Source of the DNA: BM714 sp964644525
Lineage (GTDB): Bacteria > Bacillota > Clostridia > Peptostreptococcales > BM714
Length of the DNA stretch: 34,723 nt
Direction: 5' to 3'
Assembly (NCBI GenBank): GCA_964644525.1
Contig: CAZXWC010000011.1
Span: forward strand, 1 to 34,723
This document shows positions 8,589-16,317 of the stretch, piece after piece. How positions within the stretch are numbered: the stretch's first letter is position 1; every line of letters begins with the position of its first letter. The translations under genes and the position numbers were made by a program. Under the pieces are notes generated by a model, which did not search any database, was not told the DNA's origin, and saw nothing but the letters and a program-made list of their open reading frames with translations.

Positions 8589-8602
8589 AAAGAGGAAAAT
8601 AC

Positions 8603-8965
8603 ATGGAAAAGAAAATCAAATACGGCAATATGTTTGCTTTTTATGGGAGATTGCTTACAAAAAAACAATATGAAATGCTTTACTATTATTACATGAATGA
8701 TTTTTCTATGGTGGAAATTGCCGAAAATATGAATATAAGCAGGCAGGCGGTTTATGATGCTGTAAGAAAATCCAACAAAGCATTGGAAAGTTATGAAAAA
8801 AAAATGGGTTTATATGATAAATTCAAGAGCATTTCGGTTTATTCTAATTTAATTATAAAAATTTCTGAAGAGATTTTGGAAAATGAATGTAATAAAGAGG
8901 ATAAAAAGCAAATAGATGAAATTGTCAGATTGGCAATAGAAATAAATAAGGTGAATGACAATTGA
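8603..8965 (+). CDS. ylxM: YlxM/p13-like SRP-associated helix-turn-helix protein
   Basis: A 120-residue protein of the YlxM/UPF0122 family, encoded just before ffh in many Firmicutes; the streptococcal and mycoplasmal members are reported to act with the SRP. It resembles sigma-70 region 4: LTKKQYEMLYYYYMNDFSMV, then EIAENMNISRQAVYDAV as a helix-turn-helix, then a coiled C-terminal helix. ATG 8603 is supported by AGAGGA (8591-8596). The gene ends 18 bases before ffh. Because it has an HTH and an upstream palindrome, self-regulation is possible but not shown. Confidence 0.92.
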   Translation: MEKKIKYGNMFAFYGRLLTKKQYEMLYYYYMNDFSMVEIAENMNISRQAVYDAVRKSNKALESYEKKMGLYDKFKSISVYSNLIIKISEEILENECNKEDKKQIDEIVRLAIEINKVNDN

Positions 8966-8983
8966 TTATCGGGAGGATTTGAA

Positions 8984-10321
8984 ATGATTTTTGAAAGCCT
9001 TGCAGAAAAATTACAAAATTCTTTGAGTAAACTGAAAGGCAAGGGCAAGCTTTCAGAAAAAGACATAAAATCCGCAATGCGAGAAGTAAAATTAGCCTTG
9101 CTGGAAGCAGATGTAAACTACAAGGTCGTGAAATCTTTTATAAATAAAGTTTCGGAACGATCAGTGGGTTCAGAAGTCATGAAGAGTCTAACACCTGGAC
9201 AACAGGTAATAAAGATTGTCAACGAAGAGCTTAAAGATTTGATGGGAACAAATGAAACAAAAATAGAATTTTCACCCAAACCGCCTACTGTAATTATGAT
9301 GGTTGGACTGCAAGGGGCGGGAAAAACGACTACAAGCGGAAAAATAGCCGGATATCTGAAAAAAACAGGAAAGAGTCCATTGTTGGTAGCGGGAGACATA
9401 TATCGCCCGGCGGCAATAAAACAACTTCAGATTGTAGGCGAAAAATTGGAATTGCCGGTTTTCTCAATGGGCGATTCTACATCACCCCAAAACATTGCGA
9501 AAGCCGCACTTGAATTTGCAAAAAGAAATGGCCACGATGTTCTGCTTATAGATACGGCAGGTAGACTCCATATAGACGAATCATTGATGCAGGAATTGAA
9601 AGATGTGAAGAAAACAGTTAATCCGGATGAGATACTGCTTGTAATTGATGCCATGACGGGTCAAGATGCTGTAAATGTGGCAGAAGCCTTTGACAGGGAA
9701 CTGTCGATTGACGGGGTTGTCCTAAGCAAGCTTGATGGAGATACAAGGGGCGGAGCGGCACTTTCGGTAAAAGCTGTAACAGGTAAGCCTATAAAATTTG
9801 TTGGTACAGGTGAAAAGCTTGATTCAATAGAGCCGTTTTACCCAGAAAGGATGGCTTCGAGAATCTTGGGTATGGGAGATGTTTTGACTCTCATTGAAAA
9901 AGCCCAAGATAGCTTTTCAGAAGAAAATGCGAAGAAGCTTCAGAAGAAAATAAAGGAACAAAGCTTTGACTTGAATGACTTTTTAGATCAGATGGAACAG
10001 ATGAAAAATATGGGGCCAATAGATCAGATAATGGAAATGATGCCTGGAATCGGAGGCAAACAATTAAAGAACCTTAAAGTTGATGAAAACGAAATTAAAA
10101 AGATAGAAGCTTTAATTAAATCTATGACCGAGGAAGAACGCACCAAGCCTGAAATAATAAGTAGTGGAAGAAGAAAAAGAATAGCGTCAGGAAGTGGCAA
10201 TAGCGTACAACAGGTTAATAAGCTTTTGAAACAATTTGCACAAACAAAAAAAATGATGAAGCAGTTTTCTGGAATGGGCAAGAAACAGGGCAAAAGAGGA
10301 TTAAATATTCCTTTTATGTAA
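8984..10321 (+). CDS. ffh: Signal recognition particle protein Ffh
   Basis: The 445-residue SRP54 homologue, which binds signal sequences on nascent chains and the 4.5S/6S RNA and pairs with FtsY in a GTP-dependent cycle. N domain at about 1-90; G domain with GLQGAGKTT (108-116), DIYRPAAIKQL, DTAGRLHIDESL and SKLDGDTRGG; C-terminal methionine-rich M domain from about 300, including FLDQMEQMKNMG, PGIGG, the SGNSVQQVNKLLKQF RNA-binding helices and a basic KKMMKQF...KQGKR tail. Full length. ATG 8984 follows GGGAGG at 8971-8976. rpsP begins 43 bases after the stop and is probably in the same transcript, as in other Firmicutes. Confidence 0.98.
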   Translation: MIFESLAEKLQNSLSKLKGKGKLSEKDIKSAMREVKLALLEADVNYKVVKSFINKVSERSVGSEVMKSLTPGQQVIKIVNEELKDLMGTNETKIEFSPKPPTVIMMVGLQGAGKTTTSGKIAGYLKKTGKSPLLVAGDIYRPAAIKQLQIVGEKLELPVFSMGDSTSPQNIAKAALEFAKRNGHDVLLIDTAGRLHIDESLMQELKDVKKTVNPDEILLVIDAMTGQDAVNVAEAFDRELSIDGVVLSKLDGDTRGGAALSVKAVTGKPIKFVGTGEKLDSIEPFYPERMASRILGMGDVLTLIEKAQDSFSEENAKKLQKKIKEQSFDLNDFLDQMEQMKNMGPIDQIMEMMPGIGGKQLKNLKVDENEIKKIEALIKSMTEEERTKPEIISSGRRKRIASGSGNSVQQVNKLLKQFAQTKKMMKQFSGMGKKQGKRGLNIPFM

Positions 10322-10364
10322 ATAGATGATTTTTTATACAAATATGTTTAAGGAGGTGAATAAA

Positions 10365-10634
10365 ATGTCAGTGAAAATAAGATTGAAAAGAATGGGTGCA
10401 AAGAAGAAACCTTTTTATAGAATTGTTGTTGCAGATTCAAGATCTCCTAGAGACGGCAAATTCATAGAGGAGCTTGGCTATTATAATCCTTTGCAAGAAC
10501 CCGGAGAAATGAAAATAAACGACGAAAAAACCGTGGAATGGTTGATTAATGGTGCACAGCCTACTGAAACGGTAAGGGTTTTGCTTAAGAAGAATAATAT
10601 TTTGGAAAAATTCGAAGAAGCTAAAAAAGCTTAG
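10365..10634 (+). CDS. rpsP: 30S ribosomal protein S16
   Basis: An 89-residue S16 with the characteristic VKIRLKRMGAKKKPFYRIVV start, the ADSRSPRDGKFIEELGYYNP segment and the WLINGAQPTETVRVLLKK segment. ATG 10365 is chosen over the in-frame ATG at 10326 because AAGGAGGTGA (10350-10359) lies directly before it and S16 begins MSVKIRL or similar. It heads the rpsP-khpA pair and lies just behind ffh. Confidence 0.97.
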   Translation: MSVKIRLKRMGAKKKPFYRIVVADSRSPRDGKFIEELGYYNPLQEPGEMKINDEKTVEWLINGAQPTETVRVLLKKNNILEKFEEAKKA

Positions 10635-10656
10635 GTAGCCATCAGGAGGTGTAATA

Positions 10657-10887
10657 ATGGGAGAACTTGTAAAAGTCATTGCCAAGGCACTGGTTGATCA
10701 TCCTGAAATGGTAACCGTTAAGGAAGTCGAAGGCTCACATTCGCTCATTGTAGAACTTTCGGTGTCCCCGGAAGACATGGGGAAAGTTATCGGAAAACAA
10801 GGCAGAATTGCCAAAGCAATAAGAACAGTTGTCAAGGCTGCGGCTATTAAAGAGAATAAAAGAGTCGTTGTTGAAATTGTTCAATAG
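10657..10887 (+). CDS. khpA: KH-domain RNA-binding protein KhpA (YlqC)
   Basis: A 76-residue single type II KH domain. The RNA-binding loop GKQG is at residues 46-49 within MGKVIGKQGRIAKAIRTVV. In streptococci KhpA partners KhpB/EloR and affects cell elongation and RNA metabolism. The rpsP-khpA-rimM-trmD-rplS order is classic for Firmicutes. The ATG follows AGGAGGTG (10644-10651). The stop codon is built into the hairpin that follows. Confidence 0.95.
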   Translation: MGELVKVIAKALVDHPEMVTVKEVEGSHSLIVELSVSPEDMGKVIGKQGRIAKAIRTVVKAAAIKENKRVVVEIVQ

Positions 10888-10917
10888 GATAAGCTCTAAA
10901 AGGGCTTATCCTCTTTT
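10886..10917 (+). terminator. Hairpin after khpA, probable partial terminator
   Basis: AGGATAAGC (10886-10894) pairs exactly with GCTTATCCT (10904-10912), followed by the short tract CTTTT. The T-tract is weak, so some read-through into rimM is expected; I see no convincing promoter between this hairpin and rimM. Confidence 0.6.
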
Positions 10918-10952
10918 GCCTTAAGACAAATATTCAATCGCGGGATGGTGAT

Positions 10953-11456
10953 ATGATGTCGTTTGTAAAAATTGGAATCATTGTTAATACGCACGGAATT
11001 AAAGGAGAGGTGAAAGTAAAAAATTTCACCGATGGATTAAACAGATTTGAGGAACTTGATTATATACTCGTGGAAGTTGACGGCCAAATGAAAGCCTTTC
11101 ATATAGAAGGAATTAGATACGCAAAATCACTTGCTATAATTAAATTTAAAGAATACGACAATATAAATGATATAGAATATTTAAAGGGAAAAGATATTTA
11201 TATTGAAAAAATACAATTGAGAAAATTACCTGAAGACACTTACCACGTATTTGATTTGATTGGTTTAAGCGTAAATGAAAAAGGAAAAAATATAGGAATA
11301 TTGGTGGATGTAAATCAGAATGCCTATCAAGACATATACATGGTAAAAAAAGATGATGGTAAAATCATGCAAATTCCCGCAGTTAAAAGTTTTGTAAAAT
11401 CAATAGATTTGCAAAATGGAATTATGGAAGTGGAATTGATTGAGGGGATGATTTAA
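10953..11456 (+). CDS. rimM: 16S rRNA processing protein RimM
   Basis: Assembly factor for the 30S head; it works with S19 and 16S rRNA. About 167 residues: N-terminal barrel domain with FVKIGIIVNTHGIKGEVKV, and a C-terminal PRC-barrel domain from about 95 with TYHVFDLIGLSVNEKGKNIG and the ...MQIPAVKSFVKSIDLQ segment. Two adjacent ATGs (10953, 10956) could serve; GATGGTGA ends at 10951, and the second ATG has the more usual spacing. The stop overlaps the trmD start by one base (TAATG), indicating coupled translation. Confidence 0.95.
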   Translation: MMSFVKIGIIVNTHGIKGEVKVKNFTDGLNRFEELDYILVEVDGQMKAFHIEGIRYAKSLAIIKFKEYDNINDIEYLKGKDIYIEKIQLRKLPEDTYHVFDLIGLSVNEKGKNIGILVDVNQNAYQDIYMVKKDDGKIMQIPAVKSFVKSIDLQNGIMEVELIEGMI

Positions 11457-12220
11457 TGAAAATTGACATACTTACTCTTTTTCCAGAAGTGTTTGTTCCA
11501 TTTTTCAGCTCAAGCATTTTAGGAAGGGCACTGGAAAAGGATTTGATGGATGTAAGAACGGTCAATATAAGGGACTATGCAGACAACAAACACAAACAAG
11601 TCGACGATTCGCCGTATGGTGGCGGGGAGGGGATGGTTTTTACTCCGCAACCATTATTTTCGGCAGTTGAGAGCATGGATTGTCACAAAGACGCTATAAA
11701 AATATATCTTTCGCCAAAAGGGAAAAGATTGGATCAAAAGTTGGTTGAGGAACTTTCGTCAAAAGAACACTTGATACTTGTGTGCGGCCATTACGAAGGA
11801 ATTGATCAAAGGTTCATTGATGAAGTGGTGGATATGGAAATATCAATAGGTGATTATGTTTTAACAGGGGGAGAATTGCCGGCAATAGTGCTTGTGGATG
11901 CAATCTCCAGATTACAAAATGGAGTGTTGAAAAGCAATAAAGGATATGAAGAGGAAAGTTTCAGTTATAAATCGCTTCTTGAATATCCACATTACACAAG
12001 ACCGAGGATTTTCAGGGGGATTAGTGTTCCGGATGTCCTTATATCAGGAAATCATAAGCTTATTGATCAGTGGAGGCTGGAAAAGGCAATAAAAGAAACC
12101 ATTAATAAACGACCTGACATGATAGAGGCCATATTGAAAGACTGTAATACAGAGGAGTCACTCAGGAAAATCATTTTAAAATATTGGAAAAAAGATATTA
12201 ACAAAACAGGGCTTTTGTGA
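11456..12220 (+). CDS. trmD: tRNA (guanine-N1)-methyltransferase TrmD
   Basis: Methylates G37 of tRNAs reading CNN codons, preventing +1 frameshifts; uses S-adenosylmethionine. At 254 residues it is normal length. The SPOUT trefoil-knot region is evident: SPYGGGEGMV, ILVCGHYEGIDQRFIDEVVD, and EISIGDYVLTGGELPAIVLV, followed by the C-terminal tRNA-binding helices with YPHYTRPRIFRG. Starts at the TAATG overlap with rimM. Its last bases contain the promoter for rplS, so rplS can be expressed independently. Confidence 0.98.
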   Translation: MKIDILTLFPEVFVPFFSSSILGRALEKDLMDVRTVNIRDYADNKHKQVDDSPYGGGEGMVFTPQPLFSAVESMDCHKDAIKIYLSPKGKRLDQKLVEELSSKEHLILVCGHYEGIDQRFIDEVVDMEISIGDYVLTGGELPAIVLVDAISRLQNGVLKSNKGYEEESFSYKSLLEYPHYTRPRIFRGISVPDVLISGNHKLIDQWRLEKAIKETINKRPDMIEAILKDCNTEESLRKIILKYWKKDINKTGLL

Positions 12221-12226
12221 TATAAT
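12198..12226 (+). promoter_or_regulatory. Predicted strong promoter for rplS
   Basis: TTAACA (12198-12203), 17-base spacer, TATAAT (12221-12226) with a TG-extended -10 (TGATATAAT from 12218). It overlaps the trmD stop codon. The expected start is near 12233. Confidence 0.7.
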
Positions 12227-12232
12227 TCAATC

Positions 12233-12290
12233 TGTTGACTACAGATGGTCCTCTGCCAAAAGAGCAAGAACATCTAATACGAGAGGAGGT
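12233..12290 (+). promoter_or_regulatory. Structured rplS leader, L19-leader-like
   Basis: Short leader of about 64 bases. AGATG (12243-12247) can pair with CATCT (12271-12275), enclosing a small hairpin CTCT (12251-12254) / AGAG (12261-12264). CCTCT (12250-12254) can alternatively pair with AGAGG (12282-12286), the 5' part of the AGAGGAGGT Shine-Dalgarno, giving a pseudoknot-like arrangement that would hide it. L19 leaders that bind the protein and repress translation are known in low-GC Gram-positives; membership here is judged by position and pairing, not by a covariance search. Confidence 0.6.
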
Positions 12291-12296
12291 AGTTCA

Positions 12297-12644
12297 ATGA
12301 GCAAAATATTGGATATGCTTGAGCAAGAACAGCTAAAGCAGGATATACCTGATTTTTCAGTCGGTGACACTGTAAAGGTTTCTATCAAGGTCATCGAGGG
12401 AAAGAGACAGAGAATCCAAATGTATGAAGGCATTGTCTTGAAGAGGCAAAACGGAGGAATTAAAGAAACCTTTACCGTCAGAAAAATCTCTTCTGGAGTA
12501 GGTGTTGAAAAAACATTCCCTTTGCATTCTCCAAAAATCGAAAAAATAGAAGTTGTGAGAAAAGGAAAAGTAAGAAGAGCAAGGCTGCATTACCTTAGAG
12601 ATCGCGTAGGAAAAGCGGCTAAGGTAAAAGAAAAAAAATACTAA
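12297..12644 (+). CDS. rplS: 50S ribosomal protein L19
   Basis: A 115-residue L19, located at the 30S-50S interface. Typical features: FSVGDTVKVSIKVIEGKRQR, QMYEGIVLKRQNGGIKETF, TVRKISSGVGVEKTFPLHSP, and the basic C-terminus KGKVRRARLHYLRDRVGKAAK. ATG 12297 follows AGGAGGT (12284-12290). It is a single-gene unit bracketed by its own promoter and leader and a strong terminator. Confidence 0.98.
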   Translation: MSKILDMLEQEQLKQDIPDFSVGDTVKVSIKVIEGKRQRIQMYEGIVLKRQNGGIKETFTVRKISSGVGVEKTFPLHSPKIEKIEVVRKGKVRRARLHYLRDRVGKAAKVKEKKY

Positions 12645-12648
12645 AAAA

Positions 12649-12674
12649 AAGGGACTGTCTAACAGTCCTTTTTT
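12649..12674 (+). terminator. Intrinsic terminator after rplS
   Basis: GGACTGT (12652-12658), loop CTA, ACAGTCC (12662-12668), then six Ts. Upstream As (12643-12650) pair with the T tail and could make it act on both strands. It ends 20 bases before the rbgA start. Confidence 0.88.
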
Positions 12675-12693
12675 ATTATTGGAGGTGGCGGTT

Positions 12694-13545
12694 TTGAATA
12701 TCAATTGGTATCCCGGTCACATGAAGAAAACGAAAGAATTGATTCAGCAAAACATGAAACTGGTGGATGTTGTAATTGAAGTGATAGACGCCAGACTTCC
12801 GTTTTCAAGCAAGAATCCCCAAATGGATTCGCTATTTTCCAACAAGCCAAAGATTATTGCTATAAATAAAATAGATTTGGCTGATCCTAAAATCTTGCGT
12901 GAATTTCAAAATGAATATAAAGAAAAAGGATTTCGCGTAGTGAACATAAACAGCATAAGCGGCGAGGGTACAAAGCAATTGCTTAGGGCGGTAGATGACG
13001 CTTCGCAGGAATTGTTTGAAAAACTTAAGAGAAAAGGGATGAAAAAAAGAGCTGTAAGGCTTATGGTGACAGGCATACCCAATGTCGGCAAGTCTTCTCT
13101 TATAAATAATCTGGTGGGAAGGAAAAGCGCCAAAACTGGAGATAAGCCTGGAGTTACAAGAGGAAAGCAATGGGTCAGGATAAAGAAAGACATTGAATTG
13201 TTTGATACTCCAGGAATACTTTGGCCCAGGTTCGACAATCAAAACACAGCAATAAAACTGGCTTTATCCGGTGCGATAAAGGACGAATTAATTCCTTTTA
13301 ATGAAGTTGCAAGGTGGTTGATAAGTTTTTTGCGGGAGCACTACAGAGGTGTCATTTCTGAAAGGTATGACGGGATTGATGAAACAAAAAGCATTACAGA
13401 TATAATTGAAGAAATAGGAAAAAAAAGAGGTTGCATATTAAAAGGCGGAATTGTTGATTTGGACCGTGCAGTATATATATTGGTTGATGATTTCAGACGT
13501 GGCCGTCTTGGTAAAATAGTTCTTGATAGACTAAACAGGGAATAG
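12694..13545 (+). CDS. rbgA: Ribosome biogenesis GTPase RbgA (YlqF)
   Basis: A circularly permuted GTPase needed for late 50S assembly in Bacillus. The motif order is permuted as expected: G4 AINKIDLAD first, then the G5 region with NINSISGEG, then G1 GIPNVGKSSLINNL, G2 in GDKPGVTRGKQW, and G3 DTPGILWP, followed by a C-terminal RNA-binding helical domain. The start begins NINWYPGHMKKTKE, the family signature. I use TTG 12694 because GGAGGTGG (12681-12688) stands just before it; the upstream in-frame TTG at 12679 overlaps that site. Length 283. Its stop codon is inside the long hairpin described next. Confidence 0.95.
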   Translation: MNINWYPGHMKKTKELIQQNMKLVDVVIEVIDARLPFSSKNPQMDSLFSNKPKIIAINKIDLADPKILREFQNEYKEKGFRVVNINSISGEGTKQLLRAVDDASQELFEKLKRKGMKKRAVRLMVTGIPNVGKSSLINNLVGRKSAKTGDKPGVTRGKQWVRIKKDIELFDTPGILWPRFDNQNTAIKLALSGAIKDELIPFNEVARWLISFLREHYRGVISERYDGIDETKSITDIIEEIGKKRGCILKGGIVDLDRAVYILVDDFRRGRLGKIVLDRLNRE

Positions 13546-13569
13546 CGTATAGAACGCTATTCCCTGTTT
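13533..13569 (+). repeat. 16-bp perfect hairpin between rbgA and rnhB
   Basis: AAACAGGGAATAGCGT (13533-13548) and its exact reverse complement (13554-13569) flank a five-base loop ATAGA. It includes the rbgA stop codon. No T-tract follows (only TTTAT), so it is not a canonical intrinsic terminator, though it may pause polymerase or protect the rbgA mRNA 3' end. Confidence 0.75.
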
Positions 13570-13570
13570 A

Positions 13571-13579
13571 TGGTATAAT
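13571..13579 (+). promoter_or_regulatory. Possible extended -10 promoter for rnhB
   Basis: TGGTATAAT is a perfect -10 with TG extension, 34 bases before the rnhB ATG. The -35 position lies inside the 16-bp hairpin and does not resemble TTGACA. A second TATAAT occurs at 13582-13587. Confidence 0.45.
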
Positions 13580-13612
13580 TATATAATAATTTACGTATGA
13601 GGTGTTGATTGT

Positions 13613-14407
13613 ATGATAATTAAAAAAACGAGTGTAAAGAAAATTGCGGTCTATGTAGCAGAACTTGATTTGGAAAATGAAAATCATGAGATTCTTTGCA
13701 GAGATCTTATAACGGATAAAAGAAAATCCGTAAAAAAAATCGGAGAAATGATGTTAAGAAGAATTAATGATTGGGAAAATGAAAAAAAACGGCTTGAATC
13801 AATGTTTTTATTCGAAAATGAACTTTTATCCAGAGGAGAGAAAATCATTGCTGGAATTGATGAAGTCGGGAGAGGACCACTTTCGGGGCCTGTTGTTTCA
13901 GCGGCTGTTGTCTTACCGCTAAACTGCATAATAAGAGGATTGAATGATTCTAAAAAATTGAACGAAAAGAATAGAAATAGAATTTATAATGAAATAATGC
14001 GTAAAGCTTTGGCTGTTTCAATAGGCATGGCGAATCAGGAAGAAATAGATTCTATGAATATCTTGAATGCAACAAAGTTGTCTATGAAAAGGGCTATGTC
14101 TTCTTTTGAAATCAAAATAGATCATTTACTTGTGGACGCTTTGACGCTTGAGGATGTGCCAATAAAGCAGACAGCCATAATAAAAGGTGATGAAAAATCG
14201 GCTTCCATAGCTGCTGCTTCAATAATAGCAAAGGTGACAAGAGACCATATAATGACGGAAATGGGTCAGCATTACAAACTATATGGATTTGAAAGAAATA
14301 AAGGCTATGGTACGGCTGAGCATATTTCAGCATTAAAAAAATTTGGACCTATTGCAATACACAGAAAGAGTTTCATTAAGGGAATAATTGGGGGCGACGC
14401 AGATTAA
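13613..14407 (+). CDS. rnhB: Ribonuclease HII
   Basis: Removes RNA from RNA:DNA hybrids, including single misincorporated ribonucleotides. 264 residues. Residues 1-75 are the N-terminal extension common in Firmicutes, with LFENELLSRGEKIIAGIDE leading into the core. Catalytic acids are Asp83 and Glu84 (GIDEVGRGPLSGP), Asp175 (LLVDALTL) and Asp193 (IIKGDEKSASIAAASIIAK); the 18-residue gap between the last two matches E. coli RNase HII. ATG 13613 follows GAGGTG (13600-13605). yraN starts within its last codons, so rnhB-yraN-comM-dprA looks like one operon. Confidence 0.97.
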   Translation: MIIKKTSVKKIAVYVAELDLENENHEILCRDLITDKRKSVKKIGEMMLRRINDWENEKKRLESMFLFENELLSRGEKIIAGIDEVGRGPLSGPVVSAAVVLPLNCIIRGLNDSKKLNEKNRNRIYNEIMRKALAVSIGMANQEEIDSMNILNATKLSMKRAMSSFEIKIDHLLVDALTLEDVPIKQTAIIKGDEKSASIAAASIIAKVTRDHIMTEMGQHYKLYGFERNKGYGTAEHISALKKFGPIAIHRKSFIKGIIGGDAD

Positions 14408-14759
14408 TACATTAGGGAAAGAATGGGAAGCGATGGCTGAAAGTTATTTGATAAAAAAGGGTTTTAGAACAAAAAAAAGAAATTATTATACAAAGATGGG
14501 GGAAATAGACCTCATTATGAAAGATTCAAATGGAACATATATCTTCATAGAGGTTAAGAAACGCAAGGGGATTGATTTCGGTAGGCCACTAGAATACATA
14601 AACGCTAGAAAAATGAAAAAGATAATTAGGACAGCCGAGCAATATATAGCGGAAAATAGACTGCATGGCAATGATTTTAGATTTGATGCTGTTGAAATCA
14701 TCGAGTGGGGCAACGGTGAAATAGAATTGAACCATATAGAAAATATTTATCTTGATTAG
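14388..14759 (+). CDS. yraN: UPF0102 family endonuclease-like protein YraN
   Basis: A 123-residue protein with the restriction-endonuclease-like core of UPF0102/YraN; no defined cellular role, but it is often linked to comM and dprA. Core residues GEIDLIMKD and FIEVKKRKG give the D...E-x-K nuclease pattern. I use TTG 14388, which has AAGGGA (14378-14383) before it and overlaps rnhB by 20 bases, because the segment LGKEWEAMAESYLIKKGF aligns with the family's usual N-terminus; the ATG at 14433 would remove half of that helix. It ends 9 bases before comM. Confidence 0.9.
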   Translation: MGATQINTLGKEWEAMAESYLIKKGFRTKKRNYYTKMGEIDLIMKDSNGTYIFIEVKKRKGIDFGRPLEYINARKMKKIIRTAEQYIAENRLHGNDFRFDAVEIIEWGNGEIELNHIENIYLD

Positions 14760-14768
14760 GGGGATTTT

Positions 14769-16304
14769 ATGCTGGCAAAAATTGATACTTGCACATTGAA
14801 TGGAATCGACGGGGAAAAAGTTGAATGCGAATCCGATATATCGAAGGGTTTACCATCATTCAGCATTGTGGGATTGCCCGATGCAGCTGTAAAAGAATCA
14901 AAGGATCGGATAAGGGCGGCAGTCAACAATTCCGGATTTGTATTCCCTGTAAAAAGAATAACAGTCAATCTTTCTCCAGCAAGTACTCGTAAAATAGGAA
15001 CTCATTTCGATTTGCCAATAGCGGCTGGAATAATTGCAGCTTCAAAACGAATACCATGTTCTAAATTCAATGGTATTGCTATTCTTGGAGAGTTGTCTCT
15101 TGACGGAAGGGTAAACAGGATTAACGGTCTGCTTCCAATGTTGATAGCATTAAAACAATTGGGGGTAAAAAAAGCAATAGTGCCGTTTGACAATATCGAC
15201 GAAGCTAAATACATAAATGAAATAAAGATTTTTCCCGCGAGACATCTTACAGAAGTAATGGAATTCATTGAAAACGAAGATTTTATTGAACCCATGGGCA
15301 ATTTGGGTAATATTGATTCTGAAAGTCAAGTAATTTATGATTGTAATTTTGGCGAAGTTTACGGACAGGAGAATGCAAAAAGGGCAATGGAAATTTCAGC
15401 TGCTGGAAATCATAATCTCTTGATGATAGGGCCACCAGGGTCGGGAAAGACAATGCTTGCAAAGAGATACCCGACAATATTGCCACTTCTAGATGAATTA
15501 CATGCACTTGAAGTTACAAAAATATACAGCATTGCAGGACTAATGAAAAAGCGTTCAATAATACTCGAAAGACCATTTAGGAGCCCTCATCATACATTGT
15601 CTTCGGTTTCTCTTACAGGAGGAGGAAACAATCCCAGACCCGGAGAGATTTCACTGGCTAATCACGGAGTTCTTTATTTGGATGAATTGCCCGAATTTTC
15701 TAGAAAGGCTTTGGAAGCTTTGAGGCAGCCATTGGAAGATAAAACTGTAACAATTACAAGAGTGAACTCAACTGTGACATATCCGTCGGATTTTGTATTG
15801 ATTGCAAGCATGAATCCATGTCCGTGTGGTTACTATGGGGACAGCCATCATGAATGCAAGTGCAGCATGGGAGACATACGAAGATATATGGCACGAATAT
15901 CCGGGCCAATATTGGACAGGATGGATATGCACATAGAAGTCCCTAGTGTCGCGTTTGACGAAATGAACAGCAATAATCGGAATTCCAGATCTTCTGAAGA
16001 AATAAGAGCCTCTGTTATTGTTGCCAGGGATAGGCAGAAGAACAGATTTTCACATGCGAAAATATCGACTAATTCAGAGATGGACAACAGGCAGATAAAA
16101 CGATATTGCCGTTTGAATGAAGACTCAAATGCACTGTTGAAAACTGCATTCACAAAGATGGGATTAAGTGCCAGGTCATATAATAAAATAATAAAAGTTG
16201 CTCGCACAATATCCGATATAGAAGGAAAAGAAAAAATTGAAACAAACCATCTTATGGAAGCTCTGAGTTACAGGAATCTTGAAACAAAATATTGGAACAT
16301 TTGA
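14769..16304 (+). CDS. comM: YifB/ComM family Mg-chelatase-like AAA+ ATPase
   Basis: A 511-residue ComM homologue; in Haemophilus and Vibrio ComM is a hexameric branch-migration helicase that extends recombination during natural transformation. An N-terminal Lon-protease-like fold (about 1-180) includes DISKGLPSFSIVGLPDAAVKE. The AAA+ domain has Walker A GPPGSGKT (221-228), FRSPHHTLS, and Walker B VLYLDELPEF. NPCPCGYYGDS plus nearby CKCS suggests a zinc site. The C-terminal chelatase domain ends with GLSARSYNKIIKVARTISDI. ATG 14769 follows a GGGGGA site. It lies between yraN and dprA, which supports a DNA-processing role. Confidence 0.95.
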   Translation: MLAKIDTCTLNGIDGEKVECESDISKGLPSFSIVGLPDAAVKESKDRIRAAVNNSGFVFPVKRITVNLSPASTRKIGTHFDLPIAAGIIAASKRIPCSKFNGIAILGELSLDGRVNRINGLLPMLIALKQLGVKKAIVPFDNIDEAKYINEIKIFPARHLTEVMEFIENEDFIEPMGNLGNIDSESQVIYDCNFGEVYGQENAKRAMEISAAGNHNLLMIGPPGSGKTMLAKRYPTILPLLDELHALEVTKIYSIAGLMKKRSIILERPFRSPHHTLSSVSLTGGGNNPRPGEISLANHGVLYLDELPEFSRKALEALRQPLEDKTVTITRVNSTVTYPSDFVLIASMNPCPCGYYGDSHHECKCSMGDIRRYMARISGPILDRMDMHIEVPSVAFDEMNSNNRNSRSSEEIRASVIVARDRQKNRFSHAKISTNSEMDNRQIKRYCRLNEDSNALLKTAFTKMGLSARSYNKIIKVARTISDIEGKEKIETNHLMEALSYRNLETKYWNI

Positions 16305-16317
16305 AGAAGGTGAAGCA

